A stretch of DNA of 64,000 nucleotides from positions 2,515,001 through 2,579,000 of the forward strand of contig NZ_CP048422.1 in NCBI RefSeq assembly GCF_010450875.1, in the 5' to 3' direction. Each line of letters opens with the position of its first letter. The first letter of the stretch is position 1. The notes under the pieces are model-generated. The model saw only the letters and a program-made list of their open reading frames with translations, had not been told where the DNA came from and did no database searches. The position numbers and the translations under genes were made by a program. This stretch comes from Sphingomonas insulae. GTDB taxonomy: Bacteria; Pseudomonadota; Alphaproteobacteria; Sphingomonadales; Sphingomonadaceae. Positions 48,671 through 57,415 of this stretch are shown piece after piece.

Positions 48671-49195
48671 GTGGCGCCCAACACCATCGACTTTCGGCCG
48701 TTCGAGCCGCCATTGCCGCCAGGCCGGGCGCGGGCGCTGCCCTGGGCGACCGTGCTCGCGGCATCGGCGCTGACGGCGGTCGTTCCGGTCGTCGCCAGCC
48801 TGCCGCTGATGCCGCCGCTCGGCCTCATCACGCTGTTGACTTGGCGGCTGCTCGCGCGTTTCGCGCTGCGTCCCTGGGCCGCCGCGCCGCTCGGCCTGTT
48901 CGACGATCTCGTCAGCGGCCAGCCGCTGGGGTCGGCGGTGCTGCTCTGGTCGTTGTGCTTCATCGCCATCGACCTCATCGAACAACGGCTGGTGTTCCGG
49001 GACTTCTGGCAGGACTGGCTGATCGCCACCGGCGCCATCGCCTTTTGCCTTGCGCTCGGCCGCTGGATCGCGCTGCCGATCGGCGCGCATGTCGATACGA
49101 TGCTATTGGCCCAGATCATGGCATCGGTCATGCTCTTTCCCCTGTCGGCGCGGCTGGTCGCGTGGATCGATCGCAAGCGGGGGCCGACATCCTGA
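48671..49195 (+). CDS. mreD: Rod shape-determining protein MreD
   Basis: A 174-residue membrane protein with about five helices (ATVLAASALTAVVPVV, LGLITLLTWRLLARFAL, PLGSAVLLWSLCFIAIDLIE). GTG 48671 is the start, four bases beyond the mreC stop. It is the weakly conserved MreD of the elongasome, identified by fold and place in the operon. Confidence 0.88.
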   Translation: MAPNTIDFRPFEPPLPPGRARALPWATVLAASALTAVVPVVASLPLMPPLGLITLLTWRLLARFALRPWAAAPLGLFDDLVSGQPLGSAVLLWSLCFIAIDLIEQRLVFRDFWQDWLIATGAIAFCLALGRWIALPIGAHVDTMLLAQIMASVMLFPLSARLVAWIDRKRGPTS

Positions 49196-49224
49196 GGCGC
49201 TCCCCCCGGCTCGTCACCGAAGCG

Positions 49225-51291
49225 ATGCAGGCGTACAGCTTCTCGCGGCGCGCCTGGCTGCTCGGCACGGCGCAGGCGGGCATCGGCGTGCTGCTGGCCG
49301 GCCGGATGGGCTGGCTCGCCATCGCCCAGAACGAAAAATACAACCACCTCGCCGAAAGCAACCGCGTCAACCTGACGATGATCCCGCCGCGTCGCGGCTG
49401 GATCGTCGATCGCCACGGTGCGCCGATCGCCAACAACCGCACCGACTTTCGCGTCGATATCATCCCCGACCGGCTCGAGGGCGGCGATAGCGGACGCGAC
49501 CGCGTGCTCGCCCTGCTCGCCACCCTCCTCGCGCTGCCGCCCGAAGAGGTCGAGCGCATCAAGATCGACCTGAAGGGCGCCGCCGGCTTCCAGCCCGTGC
49601 AGGTCGCCGAGAACATCAGCTGGGACCGGTTCGCCGCCGTCAGCCTGCGCCAGCCCGAATTGCCCGGCGTCGCGCCCACCCGCGGCTTCGCCCGCGCCTA
49701 TCCGGCCGGCGCGGCGGTGGCGCATCTCACCGGCTATGTCGGCGCCGCGAATGCCGAACAGTTCAAGGCGACGCGCGACCCGCTGCTGGTGACGCCCGGT
49801 TTCAAGCTCGGCAAGGACGGGCTGGAAAAGCAGCTCGAACAGCAGCTGCGCGGCACCCCCGGCGCCAAGCGGGTCGAGGTGACGGCGCGCGGCAAGGTTG
49901 TCGCCGAACTGCCGACCCGCGCCGATGTGCCGGGCCAGACCCAGCGGCTCACCATCGATGCCGGCTTGCAGGAATATGCCGCCCGCCGCCTCGGCACCAA
50001 TTCGGGTTCCGCCGTCGTGCTGGATTGCCGCACCGGCGAGATACTGGCGATGGCATCGATGCCCGCCTACGATCCCAACAGCTTCTCGGACGGCATCAGC
50101 CATCTCGAATGGAAGATGCTGTCCGATGACGATCACGTCCCCTTGATGAACAAGGTGACGCAGGGGCTCTATCCCCCCGGATCCACCGTGAAACCGATGG
50201 CGGGCCTTGCCCTGCTCGAAGCGGGGGTCCCGGCCGAGGCACGCGTCAATTGCACCGGCGTCATCCGCATCGGCACCGGCCTCTTCCACTGCCATAAGCG
50301 CAGCGGCCATGGCCCCGTCGACCTCAAGCATGCGATCGAACAGAGCTGCGACGTCTATTTCTGGGAAATGGTCCGGCGGATCGGGTATGACAAGATCGCA
50401 CCGATCGCACGCCTGACCGGGCTGGGGCAGAAATTCGACCTGCCCTTTTCCACCCAGCGTTACGGCACCGTCCCGGATTCCGACTGGAAGATGCGCAAAT
50501 ACAAGGCGCGCTGGACGGTCGCCGATGGCCTCAACGCTGCGATCGGCCAGGGCTATGTCCTCGCCAATCCCCTGCAACTCGCGGTGATGGCGGCGCGCAT
50601 CGCTTCGGGCCGCGCCTTGCAGCCGAGCCTGCTGGCGGATCGCGTCCATCTCGATGCACCGGCACTGCCGATTGCCTCCGAACATCTCGCCAGTGTGCGC
50701 GATGCCATGTTCGGCGTCGTCAACCAGGGCGGCACCGGCGGGGCGGCGCGGCTGCTGGTGCCGGGCGTCGCGATCGCCGGCAAGACCGGCACCGCGCAGG
50801 TCCGCCGCATCACCATGGCCGAACGGCGCAGCACGGGCGTGCTCAAGAACGGGCAATTGCCGTTCAAGATGCGCGACCACGCTTTGTTCGTCGGCTTCGC
50901 ACCGGCCGACAATCCGCGATATGCCATCGCCGTCGTGCTCGAACACAATGGCCATACGGTGCGCAATCTCGATACGCCGATGATCGGGCGCGATATCATG
51001 ACCTGGCTGTTCGACCGCGACCGCGCGATCAAGAGCCTTGCCGATGTCGAACCCACCTGGGGTGGCGACATCGCGACGCGGATGACCGCGCAGGCCGACG
51101 CCTATCGCGCCGCCCAGGCCCCGCCGCCGGCCGCCAATGCGACCAAGACCGACGGCGTGGTGCCGAGCGATTCGGACGCCGTGGAGGCTGCCACCGACCT
51201 TGCCAACCAGGCCCAGGCCGCCTTCGCCGATCGCAGCGCGGCCGGCGAAACCGCGCCCGACGACGGCACCAGCGAACGGAACGAACCATGA
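49225..51291 (+). CDS. mrdA: Penicillin-binding protein 2 (peptidoglycan DD-transpeptidase)
   Basis: A 688-residue class B PBP cross-linking the lateral wall. One N-terminal helix, a dimerisation domain (MIPPRRGWIVDRHGAPIANNRTDFRVDIIPDRL), then the transpeptidase: S-x-x-K at Ser 320-Lys 323 (PPGSTVKP), SCD at 374-376 and KTG at 520-522. The tail past 630 is Ala-rich and charged. The start is uncertain: upstream residues RRSPRLVTEA read naturally, so translation may begin at GTG 49162, overlapping mreD; ATG 49225 is given. Confidence 0.93.
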   Translation: MQAYSFSRRAWLLGTAQAGIGVLLAGRMGWLAIAQNEKYNHLAESNRVNLTMIPPRRGWIVDRHGAPIANNRTDFRVDIIPDRLEGGDSGRDRVLALLATLLALPPEEVERIKIDLKGAAGFQPVQVAENISWDRFAAVSLRQPELPGVAPTRGFARAYPAGAAVAHLTGYVGAANAEQFKATRDPLLVTPGFKLGKDGLEKQLEQQLRGTPGAKRVEVTARGKVVAELPTRADVPGQTQRLTIDAGLQEYAARRLGTNSGSAVVLDCRTGEILAMASMPAYDPNSFSDGISHLEWKMLSDDDHVPLMNKVTQGLYPPGSTVKPMAGLALLEAGVPAEARVNCTGVIRIGTGLFHCHKRSGHGPVDLKHAIEQSCDVYFWEMVRRIGYDKIAPIARLTGLGQKFDLPFSTQRYGTVPDSDWKMRKYKARWTVADGLNAAIGQGYVLANPLQLAVMAARIASGRALQPSLLADRVHLDAPALPIASEHLASVRDAMFGVVNQGGTGGAARLLVPGVAIAGKTGTAQVRRITMAERRSTGVLKNGQLPFKMRDHALFVGFAPADNPRYAIAVVLEHNGHTVRNLDTPMIGRDIMTWLFDRDRAIKSLADVEPTWGGDIATRMTAQADAYRAAQAPPPAANATKTDGVVPSDSDAVEAATDLANQAQAAFADRSAAGETAPDDGTSERNEP

Positions 51292-52397
51292 GCCGTGGCG
51301 GCATCATCCCCGAACCGATCGCCCGCCTGCCGTGGCGCGTGCTCGGCCTCGTGGTGGCGATCGGCATCTTCGGGCAGGTCGTGCTCTATTCCGCCGCCGG
51401 TGGCTCGCTACAGCCCTGGGCACTGTCGCAGGGCGTGCGTTTCTTCGTCCTGCTCGCCGCCGCCCTTGCGCTGTCCTACGTGCCGGAACGGACGTGGCGG
51501 TCGGCAGCGCTGCCGGCCTATGTGGTCATCGTCGTCGCACTGGTCCTCGTCGAACTGGTGGGGGCGGTGCGCGGCGGCAGCCAGCGCTGGCTGGATGTCG
51601 GCATCCGGCTGCAACCGTCCGAATTCATGAAGCCCGCGATCGTCCTCGCCTGCGCCCGCTTCTACGACATGCTGCCGCCGGGTGAGACCCGCCGGTTCGG
51701 CGCGATCTGGCCCGCGGTGCTGCTCATCGGCATTCCTGCGGCGCTCATCATGAAACAGCCCGACCTCGGCACCGCGTTGATGGTCTGCGGCGGCGGGGTT
51801 GTGGTGATGTTCCTCGCCGGCATCCCGATGCGCCTGTTCGTCGGCGGCGCGCTCAGCCTGGCGATCGCGGCGCCCCTCGCGGTAAACTTCCTGTTGCACG
51901 ATTATCAACGCAATCGCGTGCTGATTTTCCTCGATCCCGAAAGCGACCCCCTCGGCACAGGATATCACATCAGCCAATCCAAAATCGCCATCGGCTCCGG
52001 TGGCCTGTGGGGGAAGGGGTTCCTCAACGGCACCCAGAGCCATCTCGATTATCTTCCCGAAGGCCACACCGACTTCGTCTTCGCCACCATGGCAGAGGAA
52101 TGGGGGCTGGTCGGCGGTTGCCTGCTGATCCTCGCCTTCCTTCTGGTCATCCGCTGGGGTGTCAACGTCGGGCAACAGGCCGGCACTCGCTTCGCCCGCC
52201 TGACCGCGGCGGGGCTGGCAACGACGATCTTCTTCTATGTGGCAATCAACCTGTCGATGGTGATGGGCCTTGCGCCTGTCGTCGGCATCCCTCTGCCGCT
52301 GGTCAGCTTCGGCAGTTCGGCACAGATGACCGTATTGCTGTGTCTCGGCATCCTGATGTCGATCGACCGCCAGAACCGTCGTGCCATACGCTGGTGA
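51288..52397 (+). CDS. rodA: Rod shape-determining protein RodA (SEDS glycosyltransferase)
   Basis: A 369-residue polytopic SEDS enzyme polymerising lipid II together with PBP2. Markers include GSQRWLDVGIRLQPSEFMKPAIVLACARFYD, KQPDLGTALMVC, YHISQSKIAIGSGGLWGKGFLNGTQSHLDYLPEGHTDFVFATMAEEWGLVGG, and GIPLPLVSFGSSAQMTVLLCLGILMSI. Its ATG overlaps the mrdA stop (ATGA). Last gene of the mre operon. Confidence 0.96.
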   Translation: MSRGGIIPEPIARLPWRVLGLVVAIGIFGQVVLYSAAGGSLQPWALSQGVRFFVLLAAALALSYVPERTWRSAALPAYVVIVVALVLVELVGAVRGGSQRWLDVGIRLQPSEFMKPAIVLACARFYDMLPPGETRRFGAIWPAVLLIGIPAALIMKQPDLGTALMVCGGGVVVMFLAGIPMRLFVGGALSLAIAAPLAVNFLLHDYQRNRVLIFLDPESDPLGTGYHISQSKIAIGSGGLWGKGFLNGTQSHLDYLPEGHTDFVFATMAEEWGLVGGCLLILAFLLVIRWGVNVGQQAGTRFARLTAAGLATTIFFYVAINLSMVMGLAPVVGIPLPLVSFGSSAQMTVLLCLGILMSIDRQNRRAIRW

Positions 52398-52428
52398 CCA
52401 GAAAAATCGGTGCACTGCAAAAAAGGGT

Positions 52429-52456
52429 TTGCATCAACCGGATCGGCTGCTAATTG
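52429..52456 (+). promoter_or_regulatory. Putative promoter of tRNA-Lys
   Basis: TTGCAT (52429-52434), a 16-bp spacer and TAATTG (52451-52456) lie 57 bp before the mature tRNA, followed by GGCCGCCTCC, a GC-rich stretch usual at stable-RNA promoters in this group. Assigned by eye. Confidence 0.45.
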
Positions 52457-52512
52457 GCCGCCTCCCGACGGGGCCGGCGCCTCTCCAAAGCGCCATCACA
52501 CAGGCCGGTCAT

Positions 52513-52588
<76 letters not shown>

Positions 52589-53218
52589 CCCCTCGCCATA
52601 GTGAATACAAGCATTTCGTTTGCCTTACTGAGGCAGGCGCGAACTCCGATGCGCTAGGCGGACACTAACCGTTCCGTGCTCTTCAGCAGGCTAGCGATGA
52701 CCCCGAGTTTGATATTCGCTGGTCCCGAATGAACCCCGCATCGGATAGTGGCGTTCGATCCCGACCAGCCTTCGTGCGCTCAAGGCTGGCGCGACACCGA
52801 TGTCGCCAGACATCAGTAAATGTCGGGATCGCCGTTGTTCGGTCATCGTCGGCTGGACGATCTCGTGCAGGTTGTCGCACGACTCCCCTTGCACGTTTAC
52901 GCAACACCCCTGTCCAACGGCATCAAACATCGCCAACAGGAATTAACACCACTTTATCGTCAATAGATAAACCCAATCGTCTTTCGAGTATTCAATCTAG
53001 GGGTAACAAACCCCCGCAATCTATTGATAGACGTGTAACTTGAACAAAACTCGAAATAAGTGAATCATGTTGCTTATTGCATCAGTTTTAAGTGTTGCAA
53101 TGTTATTCATACATGATTTATATTCGATAACTATCGATTTATAATCCTTCGATATTGCCGCCTTTCGGCCAAAAGAAATAGAGTCGGCGCCTATCCAACC
53201 GCAACGGGCTCGAATTTA
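52589..53218. other. Gene-poor intergenic region, AT-rich in its second half
   Basis: No credible gene between tRNA-Lys and the sugar cluster. From about 52930 the sequence turns clearly AT-rich against its GC-rich surroundings. It has a nested palindrome: TCAATAGAT (52960-52968) and ATCTATTGA (53019-53027) enclose GGGGT-aacaa-ACCCC (53000-53014). A further palindrome, TCGATA-AC-TATCGA, is at 53124-53137. These may be binding sites or a foreign boundary. Confidence 0.5.
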
Positions 53219-53232
53219 TTGATTCAAATCAA
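53219..53232. promoter_or_regulatory. FNR/FixK-type box 1
   Basis: TTGATTCAAATCAA, an exact match to the consensus TTGAT-N4-ATCAA bound by FNR, Anr and FixK regulators. It is centred 104 bp before the start codon of the first sugar-cluster gene. Confidence 0.7.
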
Positions 53233-53269
53233 CCCTCCCTCCTCCTTTTCCGCCACAAGCTAACCCACG

Positions 53270-53283
53270 TTGATCCACATCAA
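53270..53283. promoter_or_regulatory. FNR/FixK-type box 2
   Basis: TTGATCCACATCAA, a second exact TTGAT-N4-ATCAA site centred 51 bp downstream of the first and 53 bp before the TTG start at 53330. If transcription starts about 41 bases after its centre (near 53318), this would be an activator position. The transcription start itself is not visible. Confidence 0.7.
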
Positions 53284-53329
53284 TATGTCGATCAGTTAAG
53301 AAGCGGGATCAATATGTGCAGGACAAGCG

Positions 53330-55369
53330 TTGCATGATGTCAACAATGGTGGGGACCGGGTGTTCATCTTGCATCTTGCGCTTGGGGGCTGTGTCCATGC
53401 GCCACCGATAACCTTCGGCATAACCGCCGACACAGGCGGTCACATCGCCTATGTCATAGACGCTGCACTGACCCAGGCACGAAGCGCATCGGTGGATCGC
53501 GTGTCGATCGTCACGCGCTTGTTCAGCGACAGCAATCTGTCACCACGACATTCCTGGTCGAGCGAATATGTGGCCGATGGCGTCACGATCGATCGCATTG
53601 CCACCGACGACCAGCGCTATCTGGAGAAAGAGGCGCTTGCCGCTGATCTGGTCGCGTTTACCGAGGCATTCTGCGACCATATCCGTCGATTGCCGAGACA
53701 TCCCGATATCATTCACGCCCATTTCGCCGATGCAGCAGCCGTCGCCATCGAGGCGCAGCGCCGGTTCGGCATACCATTCGTCTACACCCCCCACGCGCTC
53801 GGTATCGACAAGCGTGCGCAAGGGTGTGCGGATGAGAGCGTGGATGCGCGGATCGACGCGGAACGTGCCGCCATCATTGCCGCGGACAGCATCATCGTCT
53901 CGACCCATGACGAAGCCGAACGCCAGCTGCGGGCGTATGGCGTGGCAATCGATGGCCGCATCCATTGCCTGCCCCCCGGCGTGCCGCAACGTCCGGTACC
54001 GCAGGGCGCGGCCACCTTGGCCGATCGGCTGGGCGCTTGGCTGGACCACCCGGAAAAACCCATCGTTCTCGCCATCGCAAGGCCAGTGCGCAAAAAGAAC
54101 CTAGCCGCACTGATCCGCGCTTTCATGCTGACACCGGCACTGCGAGAGCGGGCGAACCTCGTGATCCTCGCCGGGCAACACGACCGGCCCTGCTCGCGGG
54201 AGGAGCAGGACGTGTTGACGGAAATGCGGGCACTCGCTGCGACACCGGCCTTGCGAGGCTCCATCGCCCTGCCCCCCTCGCATGACGCCGACGACGTATC
54301 CGCGCTCTATGCTCTGGCCGCGAAAGGCGGCGTCTTCGTCAATCCGGCCTTGCACGAACCGTTCGGCCTGACCCTGATCGAGGCGGCCGCGATGGGCGTG
54401 CCCGTGATCGCGACGATGAACGGGGGCCCCTGCGAGATTGTCGAGACGATCGGCCACGGCCTGCTCGTCGACCCGCGCGACGAGGATGCGATCGGACGCG
54501 CCTGTCTGGCGATCGTCGGCGATCCTGCACGCCATGCACGCTTGAGCGACGCAGCGACTGCCAATGTCGGCGCCTATGACTGGAAGCGCTACGCCACCGC
54601 CAGCATCGCGGTCTATGCCTCGGTCGGTGCTGCTCAGCCGGCACTCCTGGCATGCGACATCGACAACACGTTGACCGGCTGTGCGGCCGGTGCGCGGGCG
54701 TTTGCGGAGTGGCGCGCGGGCAGTGCGCTCCCCTTCGTCATCGCGACCGGTCGATCGTTCGATGCGGCCCGTGCGGTGCTGCGGCAATGGCGACTGCCCG
54801 AACCCGATGCCTATATCGTCGATGTCGGTACGCGGCTGATGGTCGTGGACGATGCCGGACGATGGCATGCCTGCCCGGATTATGCGGCGGCGCTGGACCA
54901 TGACTGGGACCGCTCGGCTATCGCCCGTGCGCTCGCGCCGCTGGGTATCGAACGACAGCCAGCGGAAACGGACGGCCCGCACAAGCTCAGTTTCTTCGGC
55001 ACCGCAACCGATGCCGCGCACATCCGCGCGGCGTTGGAGACGACAGGACTGAAGGCGCGCGTCATCTTCTCGCACGGGCATCTGATCGACGTGATCGCGC
55101 CGATGGGGGGCAAGGCCGCCGCCATTGCCGCCTATGCCGCGCGCCACGGCCTGTCGCTGAACCAATGCGTCGCCTCCGGTGACAGCGGCAATGACGTCGA
55201 CATGCTGGAGGCATGCGGCCACGCGATCGTCGTGGCCAATGCCAGCGATGAGCTGGCGATGCTGACCCCGCGCGCCGGCTTGCATCGGGTAAGGTCCCGG
55301 CATGCGGCGGGTGTGATGGAGGGGCTGGACCTGCTCGGCCTGACGCACCGCGTCGCGGTTGCGGCATGA
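53330..55369 (+). CDS. Sucrose-phosphate synthase-like glycosyltransferase fused to HAD sucrose-phosphatase-like domain
   Basis: A 679-residue two-domain enzyme. The N-terminal GT4 part has the SPS donor/acceptor loop ADTGGHIAYVID (DTGG at 34-37), HAHFADAAAVAIEAQRRFGIPFVYTPHALGIDKR, and EPFGLTLIE with the E-x7-E pair at Glu 343/351, then ATMNGGPCEIVE. The C-terminal HAD part has CDIDNTLTG (nucleophile Asp 443, Asp 445), the Lys in GPHKLSFF and GDSGNDVDM from 617. By family it would join a hexose from a nucleotide sugar to a (fructose) phosphate and then dephosphorylate the product: sucrose or mannosylfructose-type. Start TTG 53330, AGGA six bases ahead. First gene of the coupled cluster. Confidence 0.85.
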   Translation: MHDVNNGGDRVFILHLALGGCVHAPPITFGITADTGGHIAYVIDAALTQARSASVDRVSIVTRLFSDSNLSPRHSWSSEYVADGVTIDRIATDDQRYLEKEALAADLVAFTEAFCDHIRRLPRHPDIIHAHFADAAAVAIEAQRRFGIPFVYTPHALGIDKRAQGCADESVDARIDAERAAIIAADSIIVSTHDEAERQLRAYGVAIDGRIHCLPPGVPQRPVPQGAATLADRLGAWLDHPEKPIVLAIARPVRKKNLAALIRAFMLTPALRERANLVILAGQHDRPCSREEQDVLTEMRALAATPALRGSIALPPSHDADDVSALYALAAKGGVFVNPALHEPFGLTLIEAAAMGVPVIATMNGGPCEIVETIGHGLLVDPRDEDAIGRACLAIVGDPARHARLSDAATANVGAYDWKRYATASIAVYASVGAAQPALLACDIDNTLTGCAAGARAFAEWRAGSALPFVIATGRSFDAARAVLRQWRLPEPDAYIVDVGTRLMVVDDAGRWHACPDYAAALDHDWDRSAIARALAPLGIERQPAETDGPHKLSFFGTATDAAHIRAALETTGLKARVIFSHGHLIDVIAPMGGKAAAIAAYAARHGLSLNQCVASGDSGNDVDMLEACGHAIVVANASDELAMLTPRAGLHRVRSRHAAGVMEGLDLLGLTHRVAVAA

Positions 55370-56505
55370 TGCGCCCCTTCGGCTATTTCGTTCATCATCA
55401 GGGGCGTGGCCACGCCGAACGGTGCGCCGCGATCGCCAACGCGCTGCCGGCAAGGCGTCCGCTGACGATCTTTTGCGCCCGCGACGATATCTTCCCCGCC
55501 CTGCCCGCGCATGTCGACATCGTCCGCATCCCGTCGCTGTTCGAACCCATGGGGGGCGAGCCGACGACGATGAGCGATATTGCGACGCCGGCGACGCTCC
55601 ACTGCGCGCCGCTCGGCTGGCCGGGCATTCGCCGCGCGATGGCGACGATTACGAGCTGGTTCGAAACCGCGAACCCCGCGCTGATGATCTGCGACGTCTC
55701 CGCCGAGATCGCGCAGCTCGCCCGGATATGCAGCGTGCCGCACGTCAAGGTGCTGCAGCATGGCGACCGGGGCGATCAGGGCCATCGTGCCGCCTATGAT
55801 GGCGCAGCCGGTTTGCTTGCCGCGTTCCATGCGGGTCTGGCCCAGCCGGAATGGGATACGGCGATGCTGGCGAAAACCTGTTTCGCCGGTGGCCTGGGGG
55901 TCGATACCCGCGTGCCGGAGCGCGAACTTGCCCGACAGCGCATCGGTGTCGGCGCGCGGGAGGAGATGATTCTTGTCCTGTCCGGCGGGGGTGGTGACGG
56001 CTTCGGTCAGGCGCCGCTCGGCGTCGGTGCACGGGCGCGGCCGGGCGCGCGGTGGATCACGATCGGCCCGGTGCAGCGCGATTGGCACGCGACCGAACCG
56101 GCGAATATCGAGCATCGCGGCTGGGTGGACAATGCCGCCGACCATGTCGCCGCTGCGGACCTCGTCATCGCATCGACCGGCAACACTACCTGCCAGCAGA
56201 TCCTCGCTGCCGGGAAACCCTGGCTGGCAATCCCGGAATGGCGCTATTTCGACGAACAGCACCGCAAGGCGGATGCGCTGGCCGCCGCCGGCGTCGCGTG
56301 CGTCCGCCCCCATCTTCCCTCGTCGGCCGAAGCATGGCATCACGCCCTGACCGAGACGCTCGCGACGCATCGCCCCGACGCCCAACGGGCGATGATCTCC
56401 GATACCCCCGCGGACGATGTCGCGGCGTGGCTGGAGGCGCTGTCGAAGCGCCTGTGGGCGCCCGCACCGGGCCTCATTCCCTCTCCCGATCTGACCGGAG
56501 CCTGA
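55366..56505 (+). CDS. GT-B glycosyltransferase (GT28/MurG-like)
   Basis: A 379-residue transferase-like protein. It opens with FGYFVHHQGRGHAERCAAIANAL, the GHxxR acceptor loop found in MurG/UGT-like proteins. Later come LVLSGGGGDG, AADLVIASTGNTTCQQILAAGKPWLAIPEWRYFDEQHRKADALAAAGVA, a typical UDP-sugar-binding C-domain. Start overlaps the previous stop (ATGA). Sugar and acceptor unknown; presumably adds to the product of the first gene. Confidence 0.8.
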   Translation: MMRPFGYFVHHQGRGHAERCAAIANALPARRPLTIFCARDDIFPALPAHVDIVRIPSLFEPMGGEPTTMSDIATPATLHCAPLGWPGIRRAMATITSWFETANPALMICDVSAEIAQLARICSVPHVKVLQHGDRGDQGHRAAYDGAAGLLAAFHAGLAQPEWDTAMLAKTCFAGGLGVDTRVPERELARQRIGVGAREEMILVLSGGGGDGFGQAPLGVGARARPGARWITIGPVQRDWHATEPANIEHRGWVDNAADHVAAADLVIASTGNTTCQQILAAGKPWLAIPEWRYFDEQHRKADALAAAGVACVRPHLPSSAEAWHHALTETLATHRPDAQRAMISDTPADDVAAWLEALSKRLWAPAPGLIPSPDLTGA

Positions 56506-56509
56506 CCCC

Positions 56510-57415
56510 ATGAATGCCGTTTCCGTCGTCACGCTCGCCGGGGGTCGCCCGGACCATCTTCACAATTTGGTCCTCGGCCTCGGTCGTCAGACGCAATTGC
56601 CCGTCGAACTGATCGTCGCCGTGATGCAGGACGAGGCCTATGTGCTGCCCGATGCGCCGTTTCCCGTGCGCCAGATGGCGATGGCCTCCCCCGAACTGGC
56701 GCTGGCCGCAGCGCGCAACGCGGCCGCCCGTGCGACGACGGGCGACGCGATCGTCTTCCTCGACATGGATTGCATCCCCACGCCCACGCTGATTGCCGAG
56801 TATGCGCGTCGCCTCGATGAACTCGACGGACTGCTGATGGGCGAGGTGATGTACCTCCCCGGTGGCGCAACGCAGGGCGAATGGTCGTACGATGCCTTCG
56901 CCGGGGTGGCCGTGCGCCATTCCGACCGGCAGGGTCCACCCGCCGATGGCATCCAGCGCTGCGCCGACTATCGCTGCTTCTGGTCGCTGAATTTCGCCAT
57001 GCGCCGCGCGACGTTCATCGCGAGCGGCGGCTTCGACGAACGCTATGTCGGCTATGGCGGTGAGGATACCGACTATGGCAAGACGATCGATCAGGCCGGC
57101 ATTCCGATCGCCTGGATCAGGGGCGGCCTCGCCTATCACCAATACCATCCGCACCACATGCCGCCCGTCCACCACCTCGACAGCGTGGTCCGCAATGCCG
57201 AACTGTTCGAGTCCAAATGGGGCTATCGCACCATGGGCCATTGGCTCCACGCCTTTGCGCTGATGGGGCTGGTCGATCAGGCGCCGGGCCGCCCGATCCG
57301 CATCCTGCGCCGCCCCGATGCCGACGACCTCGCGCTGACCGGTCAGCAGAGCCACCAGCCCTATGCCAATACCGCCAGCGTGATCCGCATACTCGAAGAG
57401 CGGATCGCGGCATGA
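56510..57415 (+). CDS. Glycosyltransferase family 2 protein
   Basis: A 301-residue GT-A transferase. VVTLAGGRPDHLHNLVLGLGRQ opens the Rossmann-like fold, the metal DxD is in VFLDMDCIPTP, and the acceptor-side motif is FDERYVGYGGEDTDYGKTID. A GT2_7-type C-terminal segment is visible. It begins four bases after the preceding stop, and its own stop overlaps the next start. Confidence 0.88.
   Translation: MNAVSVVTLAGGRPDHLHNLVLGLGRQTQLPVELIVAVMQDEAYVLPDAPFPVRQMAMASPELALAAARNAAARATTGDAIVFLDMDCIPTPTLIAEYARRLDELDGLLMGEVMYLPGGATQGEWSYDAFAGVAVRHSDRQGPPADGIQRCADYRCFWSLNFAMRRATFIASGGFDERYVGYGGEDTDYGKTIDQAGIPIAWIRGGLAYHQYHPHHMPPVHHLDSVVRNAELFESKWGYRTMGHWLHAFALMGLVDQAPGRPIRILRRPDADDLALTGQQSHQPYANTASVIRILEERIAA

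Noticed and set aside
52691..52936. An 81-codon minus-strand frame in the tRNA-cluster gap
   Set aside because: No ribosome site, no recognisable family, and a composition that looks like chance; left as intergenic.
53330..55369. Fusion gene as a trehalose-phosphate synthase/phosphatase (OtsA-OtsB)
   Set aside because: The glycosyltransferase half has GT4 sucrose-phosphate-synthase signatures (DTGG, EPFGLTLIEAAA, NGGPCEIVE) rather than GT20 ones, and the HAD half has the sucrose-phosphatase order of motifs.
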